The position numbers and the translations under genes are program-made. 64,000 nt of DNA from Streptomyces antioxidans (GTDB lineage Bacteria; Actinomycetota; Actinomycetes; Streptomycetales; Streptomycetaceae), in NCBI RefSeq assembly GCF_000968685.2, contig NZ_LAKD02000054.1:1-64000 (forward strand), given 5' to 3'. Under the pieces are notes generated by a model. That model had not been told where the DNA came from. It worked only from the letters and a program-made list of their open reading frames with translations, and did not search any database. Positions 43,699 to 52,296 of the stretch are shown here, piece after piece (the first letter of the stretch is position 1; each line of letters opens with the position of its first letter).

Positions 43699-44937
43699 AT
43701 GATCAGCTTCAAGGACGTCAGTAAGCACTACCCGAACGGCACCACAGCGGTGGATCGCCTCAGTCTCGAGCTCCCGGAAGGGGGCATCACCGTTCTTGTC
43801 GGCACCTCGGGCTGCGGCAAGACCACCACCCTCCGCATGGTCAACCGCATGGTCGAGCCGAGCAGCGGCACGGTGAGCGTGGGCGGGCGCGATGTCCTGC
43901 GGGCGGACGCCGCCGAGCTCCGGCGCGGAATCGGCTATGTGATCCAGCAGGCCGGGCTCTTCCCGCACCGCACCATCCTCGACAACATCGCCACCGTCCC
44001 GCTGCTGCTGGGCTGGGGCCGCCGCAAGGCGCGGGCCCGCGCCGCCGAGCTGCTGGAGCTGGTCGGGCTGCCCGCCGACTCCGGCAAGCGCTACCCGCAC
44101 CAGCTCTCGGGGGGTCAGCAGCAGCGCGTCGGGGTCGCCCGCGCGCTGGCCGCCGACCCGCCGGTGCTGCTGATGGACGAGCCGTTCGGGGCGGTCGACC
44201 CGGTCGTACGGAACCAGCTCCAGAACGAGCTGCTGCGGCTCCAGAGCGAGCTGCGCAAGACGGTCGTCTTCGTCACCCACGACATCGACGAGGCGGTACG
44301 GCTCGGCGACCGCATCGCGATCTTCCGCACCGGCGGCCAGCTCGTCCAGTGCGCACCCCCCGCCGAGCTGCTGGCGAGCCCCGCCGACGACTTCGTGGCG
44401 GGCTTCCTGGGCGCCGAGCGCGGACTGAAGCTGCTGTCGCTGTCCACCCTGGCCGAGGTGGAACGGGAGCCCATACCCGCCGACGGGCAGCGCTGGCGGC
44501 TGGTCACCTCCGAGCGCGGTGAGCCGCTGGGCTGGCGCGACACCGAGGGGCCGGAGGGCGACCGGGCCCCGCTGCTGCCGGTGCGCCCGCTGCGGGACGG
44601 CGACTCGCTGCTCACCGCCCTGGACGAGTCGCTGGCCTCCCCCGCCGGTCTGGTGGCCCGCGTGGACGCCGACGGGGTGCTCACCGGGGTCACCGGGCGC
44701 GAGGCGATCCATGCGTACGCGGGCCAGCGCCACGCGGAGGCGGGCCGCGCGGCCGCGCTCAAGAAGGCCGACGGGGATTCCGGGTCCAACGGGCGCCCCG
44801 AGGCGAACGAGGACCCCGAGGCCGACGGGGCCTCCGCATCCAACGAGGACCCGAAGAGCTCCGACCCGAGCGAGGACCCGAAGAGCTCCGACCCGAGCGA
44901 GGACCCGAAGAGCTCCGACCCGAGCGTGACCGCATGA
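43699..44937 (+). CDS. Quaternary-amine/histidine-type ABC transporter ATP-binding protein
   Basis: The 412-residue ATPase has Walker A GTSGCGKTTT, signature LSGGQQQR, Walker B LLMDEPFGAVD and a switch His in FVTHD. It carries the post-ATPase extension of the OpuCA/ProV group with a CBS-like stretch (about 300-350). The last 45 residues are an acidic linker with EDPKSSDPS three times. AAGGGGAAG precedes the ATG. Its stop overlaps the permease start as ATGA. Family substrates include betaine, choline and, in HutV-type systems, histidine. Confidence 0.9.
   Translation: MISFKDVSKHYPNGTTAVDRLSLELPEGGITVLVGTSGCGKTTTLRMVNRMVEPSSGTVSVGGRDVLRADAAELRRGIGYVIQQAGLFPHRTILDNIATVPLLLGWGRRKARARAAELLELVGLPADSGKRYPHQLSGGQQQRVGVARALAADPPVLLMDEPFGAVDPVVRNQLQNELLRLQSELRKTVVFVTHDIDEAVRLGDRIAIFRTGGQLVQCAPPAELLASPADDFVAGFLGAERGLKLLSLSTLAEVEREPIPADGQRWRLVTSERGEPLGWRDTEGPEGDRAPLLPVRPLRDGDSLLTALDESLASPAGLVARVDADGVLTGVTGREAIHAYAGQRHAEAGRAAALKKADGDSGSNGRPEANEDPEADGASASNEDPKSSDPSEDPKSSDPSEDPKSSDPSVTA
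44845..44925 (+). repeat. Three perfect 27-bp coding repeats (EDPKSSDPS)
   Basis: Units 44845-44871, 44872-44898 and 44899-44925 are identical and end nine bases before the stop codon. They extend the C-terminal tail of the ATPase in frame. Confidence 0.95.
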
Positions 44938-45575
44938 CCATCGACTGGGGCTGGTTCCCCGACCATCGGTCCGACCTGGTCACGCTCACCCTCGACCACC
45001 TCTCCACCGCCGTCCCCGCCGTCCTCTTCGGCCTGCTGATCGCGCTGCCGCTGGCCGTGATCGCCCACCGGGTGCGCCGACTGCGCGGACTCCTGCTCGG
45101 GATCTCGAACATCCTGTTCACCATCCCCTCCATCGCGATCTTCGTGCTGCTGCTGCCGGTCACCGGCCTCACCCGCACCACCGCCATCACAGGTCTGACC
45201 ATCTACACCCTGGTCGTCCTGCTCCGGAACACCGTCGAAGGCCTCGACAGCGTCCCCACCAAGGTCCGCGAGGCGTCCACCGCGATGGGCGCCCGCCCAC
45301 TGCGCACCCTGCTCACCGTCGAGCTGCCGCTCGCCTTCCCGGTGATCATGGCGGGCGTACGGGTGGCCACGGTGATGGCGATATCGCTGGTCAGCGTGGC
45401 CAGCTACATCGGGTACGGCGGCCTCGGCCAGCTGTTCACCGACGGCTTCCAGCGCAACTACCCCACCCCCGTCGTGGCCGGGGTCCTCCTGTCCCTGCTG
45501 CTCGCGCTGGCCGCGGACGCCGTGCTGGTCACCATCCAGTGGCTGTGCACCCCGTGGCTGAGGAGGCGTGCCTGA
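44934..45575 (+). CDS. ABC transporter permease 1 (OpuCB type)
   Basis: A 213-residue inner-membrane permease with about five to six helices and the cytoplasmic EAA loop (EASTAMGARPLRTLLTVELP) that contacts the ATPase. It begins within the ATPase stop codon, so it is translationally coupled, and ends two bases before the next start. It forms a heterodimeric channel with permease 2. Confidence 0.92.
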   Translation: MTIDWGWFPDHRSDLVTLTLDHLSTAVPAVLFGLLIALPLAVIAHRVRRLRGLLLGISNILFTIPSIAIFVLLLPVTGLTRTTAITGLTIYTLVVLLRNTVEGLDSVPTKVREASTAMGARPLRTLLTVELPLAFPVIMAGVRVATVMAISLVSVASYIGYGGLGQLFTDGFQRNYPTPVVAGVLLSLLLALAADAVLVTIQWLCTPWLRRRA

Positions 45576-45576
45576 C

Positions 45577-46254
45577 ATGCTCGAACTGCTCCAGAACCTC
45601 CTCCGCTGGCTGACCAGCGGCTCCCAGTGGTCCGGGCCCGACGGCATCGCCACCCGGCTGCTGGAGCACCTCCAGTACTCGCTGCTGGCCACCCTGGTCG
45701 CCGCCGCCATCGCGCTGCCGGTCGGGCTGCTCATCGGGCACACCGGGCGCGGCGCGTTCCTCGCCATCAACCTCTCCGGCTTCGGGCGGGCGCTGCCGAC
45801 CGTCGGCCTGGTCACGCTGGTCTTCCTGGCCAGCGGGCTGAGCATGTGGCCGGTGTACGTCTCGCTGGTCGCCCTCGCGGTCCCGGTGATCGTCACCAAT
45901 ACGTACGCGGGCATGGCCGCCGTGGACCCCGAGGTCAGGGACGCGGCACGGGGCCAGGGGATGCGCTGGTACCAGGTGCTGTTCCAGGTCGAGCTGCCGC
46001 TCGCGCTGCCGCTGATCATGACCGGGCTGCGGCTGGCCTGCGTCCAGGTCGTGGCCACCGCGACCATCGCCGCGTACGTCAGCTTCGGCGGGCTCGGCCG
46101 CTATGTGTTCGACGGGCTCGCCCAGCGCGATCTGGTGCAGGTGCTGGGCGGGGCGGTGCTGGTCGCGGTGCTGGCCATCGCCCTGGACCTGGCGCTGGCC
46201 GGGGTGCAGCGGCTGCTGTTCCGCAACCGCCCGCCGCGCGCCCACGCGCACTGA
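45577..46254 (+). CDS. ABC transporter permease 2 (OpuCD type)
   Basis: The 225-residue permease has about six helices and an EAA-like loop (DAARGQGMRWYQVLFQVELP). The ATG at 45577 has AGGAGG 10 bases upstream; an in-frame GTG nine bases earlier is too close to that site. It pairs with permease 1. Just after its stop, CACTGAGCGC is repeated as CACTCAGCGC 23 bases later. Confidence 0.9.
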   Translation: MLELLQNLLRWLTSGSQWSGPDGIATRLLEHLQYSLLATLVAAAIALPVGLLIGHTGRGAFLAINLSGFGRALPTVGLVTLVFLASGLSMWPVYVSLVALAVPVIVTNTYAGMAAVDPEVRDAARGQGMRWYQVLFQVELPLALPLIMTGLRLACVQVVATATIAAYVSFGGLGRYVFDGLAQRDLVQVLGGAVLVAVLAIALDLALAGVQRLLFRNRPPRAHAH

Positions 46255-46337
46255 GCGCCGCCCCAAGGCTCCACTCAGCGCACCACCGCCCCAGCACCCC
46301 ACCAGCCCCACCGATCCAGCGACTTCACTCCGCTCCG

Positions 46338-46373
46338 AACTCCGATCCGAACTCCGATCCGAACTCCGATCCG
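46338..46373 (+). repeat. Three perfect 12-bp repeats before the binding-protein gene
   Basis: AACTCCGATCCG occurs at 46338, 46350 and 46362, ending at the ribosome-binding region of the next gene. Copy number would change the spacing between permease 2 and that gene. Confidence 0.9.
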
Positions 46374-46389
46374 AGGAGACGACGACCCC

Positions 46390-47328
46390 ATGAACCGCAG
46401 GAAACTGCTCGGCGGCCTGCTCGCCAGCGCCTCCGTGCCCACGCTCGCCGCCTGCGGCGGCGGTATCACCTCGCTCAAGGGCGACGGCGGCAGTGGCGGC
46501 TCGGGCGGCGGCAGCAGCCTGGGCGGCCTGGTCATCGGCACCGCCAACTTCACCGAGAACCAGCTGCTGGGCTATCTCTACGCCGAGGCGCTGAAGGGCG
46601 CGGGCATCAAGACCAGCGTGCGGCCCAACCTCGGCTCCCGCGAGATCGTCATACCCGCCCTCCAGCAGGGTGATATCGATCTGCTCCCCGAGTACCAGGG
46701 CAATCTGCTGCTCCACTTCGACGACAAGGCGCCCCAGACCGAGGCCGGTGACCTCCAGAACGCCCTCACCGTGGCCCTCCCCAGCGGCCTGGAGGCCCTG
46801 TCGTACGCGGCCGCCGAGGACAAGGACGTCTTCTGCGTCACCCGCGAGGCCGCCCGGAAGTACGGGCTGCGCAGCTTCGCCGACCTCGCCAAGCAGAACG
46901 GCGAGCTGGTCTTCGGCGGCCCGGCCGAGGACAAGAACCGCGTGGTCGGCCTGGTCGGCCTCAAGGACCGCTACGGCGTGACCTTCAAGGAGTTCAAGGC
47001 CCTCGACGCCTCCGGGCCCCTGGTCAAGGGCGCGCTGAAGAAGGGCGATGTGGACGTCGCCAACCTCTTCTCCACCGACCCCGACATCGAGGCCAACGAC
47101 TGGGTGGTCCTCGCCGACCCCAAGGCCCTCATCCCCGCCCAGCACATCGTGCCGGTGGTCCGCGCGGCCAAGGCCGACGCCAAGGTCCGCAAGGCCCTGG
47201 CCCGGCTGGGCGGCGCCCTCACCACCCGGGAACTGGCCCGGCTCAACAAGCTGGTGAGCAACGACAAGAAGGACCCGGACCGGGTCGCCGCCGACTGGGC
47301 CAAGGACCACGGCCTCACCAAGAAGTAG
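46390..47328 (+). CDS. ABC transporter substrate-binding lipoprotein (OpuAC/ProX type)
   Basis: The 312-residue protein has an Arg-Arg-Lys signal and lipobox LAAC (about 18-21), then the substrate-binding fold (GTANFTENQLLGYLYAEAL, PEYQGNLL, VGLKDRYGV). It captures the ligand outside the membrane for the two permeases. GAGGAG lies about 11 bases before the ATG. The ligand, perhaps histidine, urocanate or a betaine, cannot be fixed from the sequence. Confidence 0.92.
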   Translation: MNRRKLLGGLLASASVPTLAACGGGITSLKGDGGSGGSGGGSSLGGLVIGTANFTENQLLGYLYAEALKGAGIKTSVRPNLGSREIVIPALQQGDIDLLPEYQGNLLLHFDDKAPQTEAGDLQNALTVALPSGLEALSYAAAEDKDVFCVTREAARKYGLRSFADLAKQNGELVFGGPAEDKNRVVGLVGLKDRYGVTFKEFKALDASGPLVKGALKKGDVDVANLFSTDPDIEANDWVVLADPKALIPAQHIVPVVRAAKADAKVRKALARLGGALTTRELARLNKLVSNDKKDPDRVAADWAKDHGLTKK

Positions 47329-47343
47329 CGCCAGGAGCACCGC

Positions 47344-48828
47344 ATGCCCAACTCCCCAGACCCCGCGCGGCCCGTGTCCCCAGACCCCGCGCGGCCCGTG
47401 GACTCCCTGGTCGAGAAGCGCTCGATCGACGTCGTCCCGGACGCGGAGCGCCATGGCACCGCGTTCAGCCAGTTCACCCTGTGGCTCGGCGCCAACCTCC
47501 AGATCACCGCCGTCGTGACCGGCGCCCTGGCCGTGGTCTTCGGCGCCGCCGCCCTCTGGGCGATCGTCGCCCTGCTGATCGGCAACCTGCTCGGGGGAGC
47601 CGTCATGGCGCTCCACTCCGCCCAGGGGCCGCGGCTCGGCCTGCCCCAGATGATCTCCTCCCGGGCCCAGTTCGGGGTCCGGGGCGCGATCGTCCCGCTG
47701 CTGCTGGTCATCGTCATGTACGTGGGCTTCTTCGCCAGCGGCAGCGTGCTCGCGGGGCAGGCGGTCGGCGAGCTCACCCATCTCGGCGACACCACCGGGA
47801 TCGTCCTCTTCGCCCTCGTCACCGCCGTGGCGGCGGCCGTGGGCTACCGCCTGATCCACACCCTGGGCCGGATCGCGGGCGTCGTCTGCGCCCTGGCCTT
47901 CGTCTATCTGGGCATCCGGCTGCTGGACCGCACCGACCTGGCCACCCTCCTCCACGACCGGACCTTCGACTTCCCGCTCCTCCTCCTCGCGGTGTCGCTG
48001 TCCGCCTCCTGGCAGCTCGCCTTCGGCCCGTACGTCGCCGACTACTCCCGCTATCTGCCGCGCGCCACCTCCGCGAAGGCCACCTTCTCCTGGACCCTCG
48101 CCGGTACCGTCCTCGGCTCCCAGTGGTCCATGACCTTCGGCGCCCTCGCGGCCGCCGCGGCCGGGCACGCGTTCGTCGGCCACGAGGTCTCGTACATCGT
48201 CGGCCTCGGCGGCGGCACGGCCCTGATCACCTCGCTGCTCTACTTCGTCATCGCCCTCGGCAAGCTGACGATCAACGTCCTCAACACCTACGGCGGCTTT
48301 ATGTCGATGGTGACCAGCGTCAGCGGGTTCCGCGGCCGGGCCACCCTCGCCCCGCGCGGCCGGGCCGCCTACATCGCCGGGATCATGGTCGCGGGCACGG
48401 CGGTCGCGCTGCTCGGCAAGGACAGCTTCCTGTCCTCCTTCAAGGACTTCCTGCTGTTCCTGCTGACCTTCTTCACCCCGTGGAGCGCGATCAACCTCGT
48501 CGACTACTACGCCATCGCCAAGGAGCGCTACGACATCCCCGCCCTCAGCGACCCGAACGGCCGCTACGGCGCCTGGCGCTGGAAGGCGCTGTCCACCTAC
48601 GCCCTCGGCGTCCTCGCCCAACTCCCCTTCCTGTCCACCGCCTTCTACACCGGCCCCTTCGTCGCCCCGCTGGGCGGCGCGGACATCTCCTGGCTCGTCG
48701 GCCTGGCCGTCCCCGCCGCCGTCTACTGGCTCCTGGCCCACCGCGACACCGCCCACGTCCCCGACCGCATGATCCTCACCCCGGACCCACCACCGGAGGA
48801 CCGCCGCTACATCACCGAGCCCGGGTGA
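47344..48828 (+). CDS. NCS1 family nucleobase/hydantoin permease
   Basis: A 494-residue, roughly 12-helix secondary transporter of the purine-cytosine permease group (AFSQFTLWLGANLQI, FGPYVADYSRYLP, INLVDYYAIAKERYD). It starts 15 bases after the binding-protein stop and so probably belongs to the ABC operon. Having both an ABC importer and an NCS1 carrier in one operon points to uptake of N-rich heterocycles. The first 20 residues contain SPDPARPV twice, from a 24-bp duplication (47353-47400). Confidence 0.92.
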   Translation: MPNSPDPARPVSPDPARPVDSLVEKRSIDVVPDAERHGTAFSQFTLWLGANLQITAVVTGALAVVFGAAALWAIVALLIGNLLGGAVMALHSAQGPRLGLPQMISSRAQFGVRGAIVPLLLVIVMYVGFFASGSVLAGQAVGELTHLGDTTGIVLFALVTAVAAAVGYRLIHTLGRIAGVVCALAFVYLGIRLLDRTDLATLLHDRTFDFPLLLLAVSLSASWQLAFGPYVADYSRYLPRATSAKATFSWTLAGTVLGSQWSMTFGALAAAAAGHAFVGHEVSYIVGLGGGTALITSLLYFVIALGKLTINVLNTYGGFMSMVTSVSGFRGRATLAPRGRAAYIAGIMVAGTAVALLGKDSFLSSFKDFLLFLLTFFTPWSAINLVDYYAIAKERYDIPALSDPNGRYGAWRWKALSTYALGVLAQLPFLSTAFYTGPFVAPLGGADISWLVGLAVPAAVYWLLAHRDTAHVPDRMILTPDPPPEDRRYITEPG

Positions 48829-48879
48829 CCGGGGCCCACAAAGGCGTTGTCACGTCCGGTCGTTCGCGTGCGGATGGCC

Positions 48880-51225
48880 CTATCGCGCGAGGGCGGTGGT
48901 GATGCGTTCGCGCAGTTCGACTGCCCGGGGGTCGTCGTACGAGGCGAGCGCGCGAAGGGCCTCCGCCCAGTGCCGCCGCGCCTCCTCGGCCCGGCCCGCC
49001 TCGTCGGCCTCGTCCGCCTCGCGCAGCGCACCGGCGAGGCCGTCGAGGGAGAGCGCCGTATGCCACAGGTCGTCCAACTCCCGGTGGGCCGCCGCGGCGC
49101 GACGGTGGAAATCGGCCGCCTCGCCGGGCCGCCCGAGCCGCCGGTACGTCTCCCCCGCGCCGTCCCACGCCCGGGCCTCCCGCACCCGGTCGCCCAGGCG
49201 TCGCTGGAGGGAGGCGGCCCGCTGGAACGAGACCAGGGCGGCCTCGAACGCCCCGTTGGCCTGCTGCGCCCGGCCCAGCTCCAGCAGCCAGTACCCCTCC
49301 CACATGTGGTTGCGGTGGGTGAGGGCGATGTCCAGCGCGCCCTGTGCGGACCGCAGCGCCTCCTCCGGTTGCCCGCGGTCCCGCTGAATGGCGCTCAGGA
49401 TGCGCAGCGCGTTGCCCTCACCGCCCTGGCTGCCCAGCTCCCGGTGCATCTCCAGGGCCCGCAGCACCAAGCCGGACGCCTCCTCCGGCCGGGCCAGCTC
49501 GTACGTCACCTCGGCGAGATTCGCCAGCACGACGGCTTCCCAGTGGGCGGCGGCCAGTTCCCGGAAGAGCGCCACCGCCTGCTCGAACCGGCCCTTCGCC
49601 GACTCCAGCCCGTGTCCCCGCAAGTGGATCAGCCCGATGTCGTTCAGCGACAGCGCCTCACCGAGCCGGTCGCCGGTCTCCCGGCGTGCCGCGAGGGCGC
49701 CCTGGTGGTACTCGGCACCCTCGGCGAGGCGATGGGACTGCGTACAGGCCATTCCAAGGCTCTCCAGAAGCTCGGCCTCGGCGGTGCGGTTGCCCAGCCC
49801 ACGTGCGGCGCGCAGTCCGACACGGCCCATGGCGAGCCATTCCTCGAACGGGTTGAGGAGCATGTGCACGCTCCGCAGCACCGCGGGAAGCTGCCAGGCG
49901 ATCACATCGAGACCGGCCTCCTCGGCCGCGCGGGTCGCCGCCAGCAGATTGCCGCGCTCCGTCTCGTACCACCGCATGGCCTCGTCGTAGTCCGCGAAGG
50001 ACGCGGGGACGAGGCCGTCGCCAGGCGGATCGAGCGGGATGTGGGCCTCCTGGGGGTTGATCCAGGTCTGGGCCGCGTCCGCGGAGTGCAGATACCAGAC
50101 CAGCACCCGGCGCAGCGCCGCGTCGCGTTCCTCCGGGGACTCCTCCTGCCGCGCCTGGTCGGCCGCGTAGGCGCGCAGCAGGTCGTGGAACTCATAGCGG
50201 TCGGGCCCGGTCTGCTCCAGCAGATGGGCGCCGACCAGCACGTCCAGCAGATGCCGGATGCGGCCGGTGCCCGTGCCCCCGTCGAGTGCGGCGGCGGCCC
50301 CGGTGCCGAACTCGGCGCCCGGATGCAGCCCGAGCAGTCGGAAGAGACGCGCCGCCGCCGCGGGCAGCGCCCGATAGGACCAAGCGAACACGGTACGCAC
50401 CGCCTCGGCCTCCTCGTCGTCTCCCACGCTCAGGGCGTCCCACAGGGCTGACTCGTCGCGAAGGTCTCTTATCAGGTCGTCCAGCCCCATCCGCGGACGG
50501 CTGGCGGCCCGCTCCGCGGCGATACGCAGGGCCAGCGGAAGGCGGGCGCACAGCCGCGCCAACTCGGTCAGCAGGCCCGGGTCGTCCTGAGGGCGGTAAG
50601 GGGTCGTGACGACGCTGAGCAGCGCGACGGCCTCCGCCTCGTCCAGCGTCCCGAGGGTCAGCGTGTGCGCCCCGTCGCGGACTGCCAGACCGGACAGCCG
50701 GCTCCGGCTGGTCACCATGACCAGACAGCCCGCGGTGCCCGGAAGCAGCGGCCTGACCTGGCCCGCGGTGGCCGCGTTGTCGAGGATGACCAGCACCCTG
50801 CGCCCGGCCAGCAGCGACCGGTAAAGCGCCGCGCCCGCCTCCAGGTCCGCCGGAATCGCAGCCGCCGGTACGCCCAGGGCCGAGAGGAACCGGTGCAGCG
50901 CCTCCTGCGGGGTGACCGGCGCGCCCGGGTCATAGCCGCGCAGGTTCACATACAGCTGACCATCCGGGAAACGGTCCGGTACGCGGTGCGCCCAGCGCAG
51001 CGCCAGGGAGGTCTTGCCGACGCCCGCGGTTCCGGCGAGAACGCAGACCGGGACGGAAACGGATTCACCACCGCCGTCGGTCAAGATGGCGTCGAGCTGC
51101 CCCAGCTCCTGGCCTCGATTGACGAATCCCCGGACGTCCCCGGGAAGTTGCCGGGGCTTGAGACCCCTGGAGCGCCCGTCGCTGTGGAAGTGGATGCCTC
51201 CGCTGACGTCCCGGGCCTGCACCAC
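48880..51225 (-). CDS. NB-ARC NTPase with tetratricopeptide repeats
   Basis: A 781-residue signal-transduction ATPase (STAND class). A short N-terminal GGIHFHSDG motif precedes the NB-ARC with Walker A AGTAGVGKTSL, Walker B VLVILDNA and MVTSRSRL, then helical domains and about eight TPRs (from about 460). The usual N-terminal BTAD/DNA-binding or effector domain of SARP-like regulators is absent, so the output must be by partner proteins. It follows the two small TTA-containing genes by 54 bases. The GTG has no clear ribosome site, so translation may depend on upstream translation. Confidence 0.9.
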   Translation of the reverse strand: MVQARDVSGGIHFHSDGRSRGLKPRQLPGDVRGFVNRGQELGQLDAILTDGGGESVSVPVCVLAGTAGVGKTSLALRWAHRVPDRFPDGQLYVNLRGYDPGAPVTPQEALHRFLSALGVPAAAIPADLEAGAALYRSLLAGRRVLVILDNAATAGQVRPLLPGTAGCLVMVTSRSRLSGLAVRDGAHTLTLGTLDEAEAVALLSVVTTPYRPQDDPGLLTELARLCARLPLALRIAAERAASRPRMGLDDLIRDLRDESALWDALSVGDDEEAEAVRTVFAWSYRALPAAAARLFRLLGLHPGAEFGTGAAAALDGGTGTGRIRHLLDVLVGAHLLEQTGPDRYEFHDLLRAYAADQARQEESPEERDAALRRVLVWYLHSADAAQTWINPQEAHIPLDPPGDGLVPASFADYDEAMRWYETERGNLLAATRAAEEAGLDVIAWQLPAVLRSVHMLLNPFEEWLAMGRVGLRAARGLGNRTAEAELLESLGMACTQSHRLAEGAEYHQGALAARRETGDRLGEALSLNDIGLIHLRGHGLESAKGRFEQAVALFRELAAAHWEAVVLANLAEVTYELARPEEASGLVLRALEMHRELGSQGGEGNALRILSAIQRDRGQPEEALRSAQGALDIALTHRNHMWEGYWLLELGRAQQANGAFEAALVSFQRAASLQRRLGDRVREARAWDGAGETYRRLGRPGEAADFHRRAAAAHRELDDLWHTALSLDGLAGALREADEADEAGRAEEARRHWAEALRALASYDDPRAVELRERITTALAR

Positions 51226-51279
51226 GTCGCCCGCGGACCCGGATAATTCGGAATGCGTCCCGTGGTCCTCGTTGATCTG

Positions 51280-51903
51280 CTACTCCGGTCGTGGTGGCGG
51301 TAATTGCGCTACTTCACGGGCGAAATACGACGCCAGATCCTCACCAGCGTCGTAGAGATCCCTGGTGAGCGCGCGGCAGCGAGTGGTGATCCCGGTATCC
51401 GTGAACCGCACCGCACCGTCGAGAATGCCCTGGTCCGTGTAGCGGATCCGGTAGGTCGTGGAGTCGCCCAGGGTCAGAAGCTCCGGCAACGGTTCGGATC
51501 TCTCAAGGTCGGCGAGGTGTTCCGGGCCGACCACCCGGATCCGCTCCCCGCATTCGGCACGCAGCCGCAGCAGATGCAGCTCCCATTGCAGATACGGGGC
51601 GATGGGCTCCTCGACCACCCGGACCCGGTAGAGGGTGATCCGGTGGTCTTCGACCTCCTGCGAGAATTCCCGCAGATAGTCGCGCTCCTCCTCGATGAGA
51701 CGCAGGGATTCGCCCCAGTCGCCCCGGGCGAACGCCTCCCAGCTGGCGAATCCCGGCTCCCTGAAGTGCTGCCCGCGCTCCAGCTTCCAGGAGTCCTGGC
51801 CGTCGATCGTCCACTGACGCTCGCGGAAGTCGCGACGGTAGGCGTCGAGAGGGAGCGTTTCGCCCTGGCTGGCGTCGAGGCGGGGGCCGTCAAGTCCGAG
51901 CAT
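51280..51903 (-). CDS. DUF6879 family protein with TTA codon
   Basis: A 207-residue acidic protein resembling the streptomycete DUF6879 group (GQDSWKLERGQHFREPG, EEERDYLREFSQEVEDH), whose members often sit beside helix-turn-helix or signalling genes. No catalytic motif is seen. Seven codons before the stop, Leu is encoded by TTA (51301-51303), so full-length product should depend on bldA. It overlaps the preceding small gene by 14 bases. The 3' end uses AT-rich codons not typical of its neighbours. Confidence 0.8.
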   Translation of the reverse strand: MLGLDGPRLDASQGETLPLDAYRRDFRERQWTIDGQDSWKLERGQHFREPGFASWEAFARGDWGESLRLIEEERDYLREFSQEVEDHRITLYRVRVVEEPIAPYLQWELHLLRLRAECGERIRVVGPEHLADLERSEPLPELLTLGDSTTYRIRYTDQGILDGAVRFTDTGITTRCRALTRDLYDAGEDLASYFAREVAQLPPPRPE

Positions 51904-52165
51904 CGGGGATGTCCGGTTTCGCGGCGCTCAGGGTAGAGCCCGGGATGATGACGAGGCGCTCATCAGGGGCGATGCTGGCGTCGTCGGGGAGCTTCGCGCG
52001 GTAGGTGTCGGTGAGGTCGCGGCCGATGACCGCGATGTCGCCGTTGTCGAGCTGCCAGATGTCGGGGCACCCGTCACGTCCCCCGGTGGTTCCCAGCTCG
52101 CGCGCCGACTTTCCTAATCGACGCGCGAACGACGCGGACGGGTCGGCTTCCCATGCACGGGCCAT
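51890..52165 (-). CDS. Small hypothetical protein with TTA codon, first gene of the NB-ARC cluster
   Basis: A 91-residue protein with a helical start (SFARRLGKSARELG) and a C-terminal beta stretch (DIWQLDNGDIAVIGRDLT); no family with known function is recognised. Leu17 is encoded by TTA (52115-52117). GGAGAG stands 4-5 bases before the ATG; a GTG four codons earlier is too close. A good promoter lies 32 bases upstream. It probably leads a three-gene transcript. Confidence 0.78.
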   Translation of the reverse strand: MARAWEADPSASFARRLGKSARELGTTGGRDGCPDIWQLDNGDIAVIGRDLTDTYRAKLPDDASIAPDERLVIIPGSTLSAAKPDIPDART

Positions 52166-52196
52166 CGCTCTCTCCACTCATCCGTCGTGGTTACCG

Positions 52197-52225
52197 AGTG
52201 TAGGAATGGCCTTCACGGATGGCAA
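52197..52225 (-). promoter_or_regulatory. Vegetative-type promoter of the NB-ARC cluster
   Basis: On the minus strand TTGCCA (52220-52225), a 17-base spacer and TACACT (52197-52202) match the main sigma factor consensus. Transcription would start near 52190, about 25 bases before the ATG at 52165. Confidence 0.6.
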
Positions 52226-52260
52226 CGGCCGCCAGGGGGCCGTGGAGTGGAGCAACCCGG

Positions 52261-52296
52261 GGTCGGGCCGGGGGTCAGGCCCGGGGTCAGGCCGGG
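52261..52296. repeat. Three 12-bp tandem repeats over a stop codon
   Basis: Units at 52261, 52273 and 52285 differ by one or two bases. The TGA of the MatB-like gene (52287-52289) is in the third; the second repeats TGA in frame 12 bases downstream. Confidence 0.85.

Noticed and set aside
46338..46373. Iterated 12-bp sites as a replication or partition iteron.
   Set aside because: Only three copies, inside a chromosomal transporter operon, with no replication gene nearby.
45529..48756. A 1075-codon antisense open frame opposite the ABC/NCS1 operon.
   Set aside because: Composition is Gly/Ala/Val-Gln biased with no family motifs, and the plus strand holds four clear transporter genes.
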